From Flavobacterium gillisiae (lineage in GTDB: Bacteria > Bacteroidota > Bacteroidia > Flavobacteriales > Flavobacteriaceae): a stretch of 64,000 bases of DNA. Below the pieces are notes generated by a model. It was not told where the DNA came from. It made no database searches and saw only the letters and a program-made list of their open reading frames with translations. The stretch is from positions 62,001 to 126,000 of the forward strand of contig NZ_FNRD01000004.1 in the NCBI RefSeq assembly GCF_900107635.1. The letters are read 5' to 3'. The translations under genes and the position numbers were made by a program. The number at the start of each line of letters is the position of its first letter. Position 1 is the first letter of the stretch. Shown in pieces: positions 62,935 to 64,000 of this stretch.

Positions 62935-63786
62935 GTGAAAAACAAACTACTCAACATACCTCCAATACCAGCCGTACTTTTCGCGATAATAAGTGTTCAG
63001 TCTGGTGCTGCAATTGCAAAAAGTCTTTTTCCTGCTATTGGCGCAGCTGGAACTGCCTCCCTGAGAATAGGTATTTCGGCTATCATACTCTTCGCAGTTT
63101 ATAGAACAAACCTTTTCAAGATTACCCCTAAGCAATGGAAAGTTGTAATTCCCTATGGTTTATGCCTGGGAGCTATGAATTTAATTTTTTACATGTCAAT
63201 AGAGCGAATTCCCATTGGACTAGCGGTAACACTGGAATTTATTGGTCCGTTACTAGTTGCTGTTTTTGGCTCAAAACGTTTCATTGATTATTTGTGGGTA
63301 CTTCTGGCAGCAGCAGGAATTGTTTTGATTGCTCCGTGGACAAATAACGGAATAAACGTTTTAGGCGTTTTATTTGCTTTATTAGCAGGAGCCTTTTGGG
63401 CTTTTTATATTGTTTTGGGAGGTAAAGTTTCGAAAATAATGAAAGACGGAGACGCTGTTGCAACTGGAATGCTCTTTGCTTCGCTATTGATTGTGCCTTT
63501 TGGACTAATGGGAAACGGCCTCAGTAATATCACCCCTACATTTCTTTCTTTAGGAGTAGCGCTTGCTTTGTTATCCAGTGCCATTCCTTTTACATTAGAA
63601 ATGAAAGCGCTTGGTCAACTTCCAGCTCGTACATTTAGTATTTTAATGAGTTTAGAACCCGCAGCAGCTTCTATTTGTGCGCTGATTTTCTTGCAAGAAT
63701 ATCTTGCTCTTAACGAGGTGGTAGCCGTTGTTTTCGTAGTAGTCGCTTCCATTGGATCAACACTTACGACCAAAAAAGAAGCCTAA
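62935..63786 (+). CDS. EamA/DMT-family exporter, RhtA-like
   Basis: This inner-membrane exporter has 283 aa and ten hydrophobic segments in two repeats (2 x 5 TM). The start is GTG at 62935. IPPIPAVLFAIISVQSGAAI, then GTASLRIGISAIILF and MEKALGQLPAR-like MKALGQLPARTFSILMSLEPA follow the threonine/homoserine exporter RhtA closely. The likely substrate is threonine, homoserine or other amino acids. The (GTTT)8 tract lies upstream. It has no clear operon partner. Confidence 0.85.
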   Translation: MKNKLLNIPPIPAVLFAIISVQSGAAIAKSLFPAIGAAGTASLRIGISAIILFAVYRTNLFKITPKQWKVVIPYGLCLGAMNLIFYMSIERIPIGLAVTLEFIGPLLVAVFGSKRFIDYLWVLLAAAGIVLIAPWTNNGINVLGVLFALLAGAFWAFYIVLGGKVSKIMKDGDAVATGMLFASLLIVPFGLMGNGLSNITPTFLSLGVALALLSSAIPFTLEMKALGQLPARTFSILMSLEPAAASICALIFLQEYLALNEVVAVVFVVVASIGSTLTTKKEA

Positions 63787-63839
63787 TGTTAATTTTAAAA
63801 TTGGTATAAGACAAAGCACTATTCCGGCGATTCTGTTCT

Positions 63840-63998
63840 TTAATTAATCTTATTCCCTACTTCCCGAATTTCTCTTCGCAATTCCCTAAACATATCCTTT
63901 AAACTCTCTGCACTCAAATCATCTGGTGTAAATTCATTAGTAGCGATACTGCAGGCGTACTGCCAAATTTCCAGAATCTCTGAAGCTTTAATTTCATA
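63840..63998 (-). CDS. Unidentified protein, C-terminal part (5' end outside window)
   Basis: A minus-strand frame is open to the right edge and stops at TAA (63842-63840). The 52 visible residues are helical and charged (ASEILEIWQYACSIATNEF, then DMFRELRREIREVG). I do not recognise the family. The start lies beyond the window, so nothing more can be said. Confidence 0.6.
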   Translation of the reverse strand, partial: YEIKASEILEIWQYACSIATNEFTPDDLSAESLKDMFRELRREIREVGNKIN

Positions 63999-64000
63999 AG

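Overview
The window is an AT-rich piece of a chromosome from a Bacteroidota bacterium, most likely Flavobacterium or a close relative. The evidence is the repeated TAnnTTTG promoter -7 boxes (several with TTG or TTTG 18-21 bases upstream), the general lack of Shine-Dalgarno sequences before starts, a tmRNA tag ending in ALAA, a large TonB-dependent receptor, a separate LpxD, and dispersed variable-stem repeats of a kind I associate with flavobacterial intergenic DNA. Nearly everything looks like ordinary chromosome: no prophage, no insertion sequence, no CRISPR array and no tRNA gene was seen.

Layout. 1-2180: tail of a DEAD-box helicase and a ComM-like AAA ATPase. 2733-7995: a tight five-gene operon (sodium:solute symporter, GNAT acetyltransferase, M20 amidohydrolase, alanine racemase, ornithine-racemase-like PLP enzyme) that looks built for uptake and racemisation of amino acids or their N-acyl derivatives. 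8166-12507: two secreted amidohydrolase-family proteins, one apparently active and one without the metal ligands. 12784-30706: housekeeping genes, including an ammonium transporter, pabB-tilS-dsbD, lpdA, an Lrp regulator divergent from marC and a Cys/Met PLP enzyme, a CBS-like synthase, oligopeptidase B, ybaB, threonine aldolase, prfB with its programmed frameshift, and an L,D-transpeptidase. 31172-35816: a MORN/TonB protein, outer-membrane phospholipase A, lpxD and an acyl-CoA carboxylase beta subunit. 36293-51608: a soluble PAS histidine kinase, GNAT, S41 protease, menE with a CPBP protease, arsC, a TonB-dependent receptor, fumC, a saccharopine-dehydrogenase-like enzyme, a serine hydrolase lipoprotein, tmRNA and OsmC.

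51745-61682 is the most coherent accessory block. On the minus strand it reads response regulator, histidine kinase, serine hydrolase, PepSY-like protein, TolC, membrane fusion protein, RND pump, with a PAP2 phosphatase divergent from the regulator. Four promoters in this block (regulator, PAP2, serine hydrolase, PepSY) carry the same operator: two half-sites close to ATAGATTT repeated at 11-base spacing, always ending exactly 6 bases before the -7 box. This predicts a self-contained two-component regulon of cell-envelope genes. A 74-base stretch made of the kinase 3' end, the operator and the promoter is duplicated on both sides of the serine hydrolase gene, which shows how that gene joined the regulon. 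61921-64000 holds a ParE-type toxin-antitoxin pair, a (GTTT)8 tract, an EamA exporter and the 3' end of an unidentified gene.

Other features of note are three copies of a dispersed repeat with fixed ends and a variable hairpin (468, 35836, 45747), and two abutting imperfect palindromes at 30708-30941.
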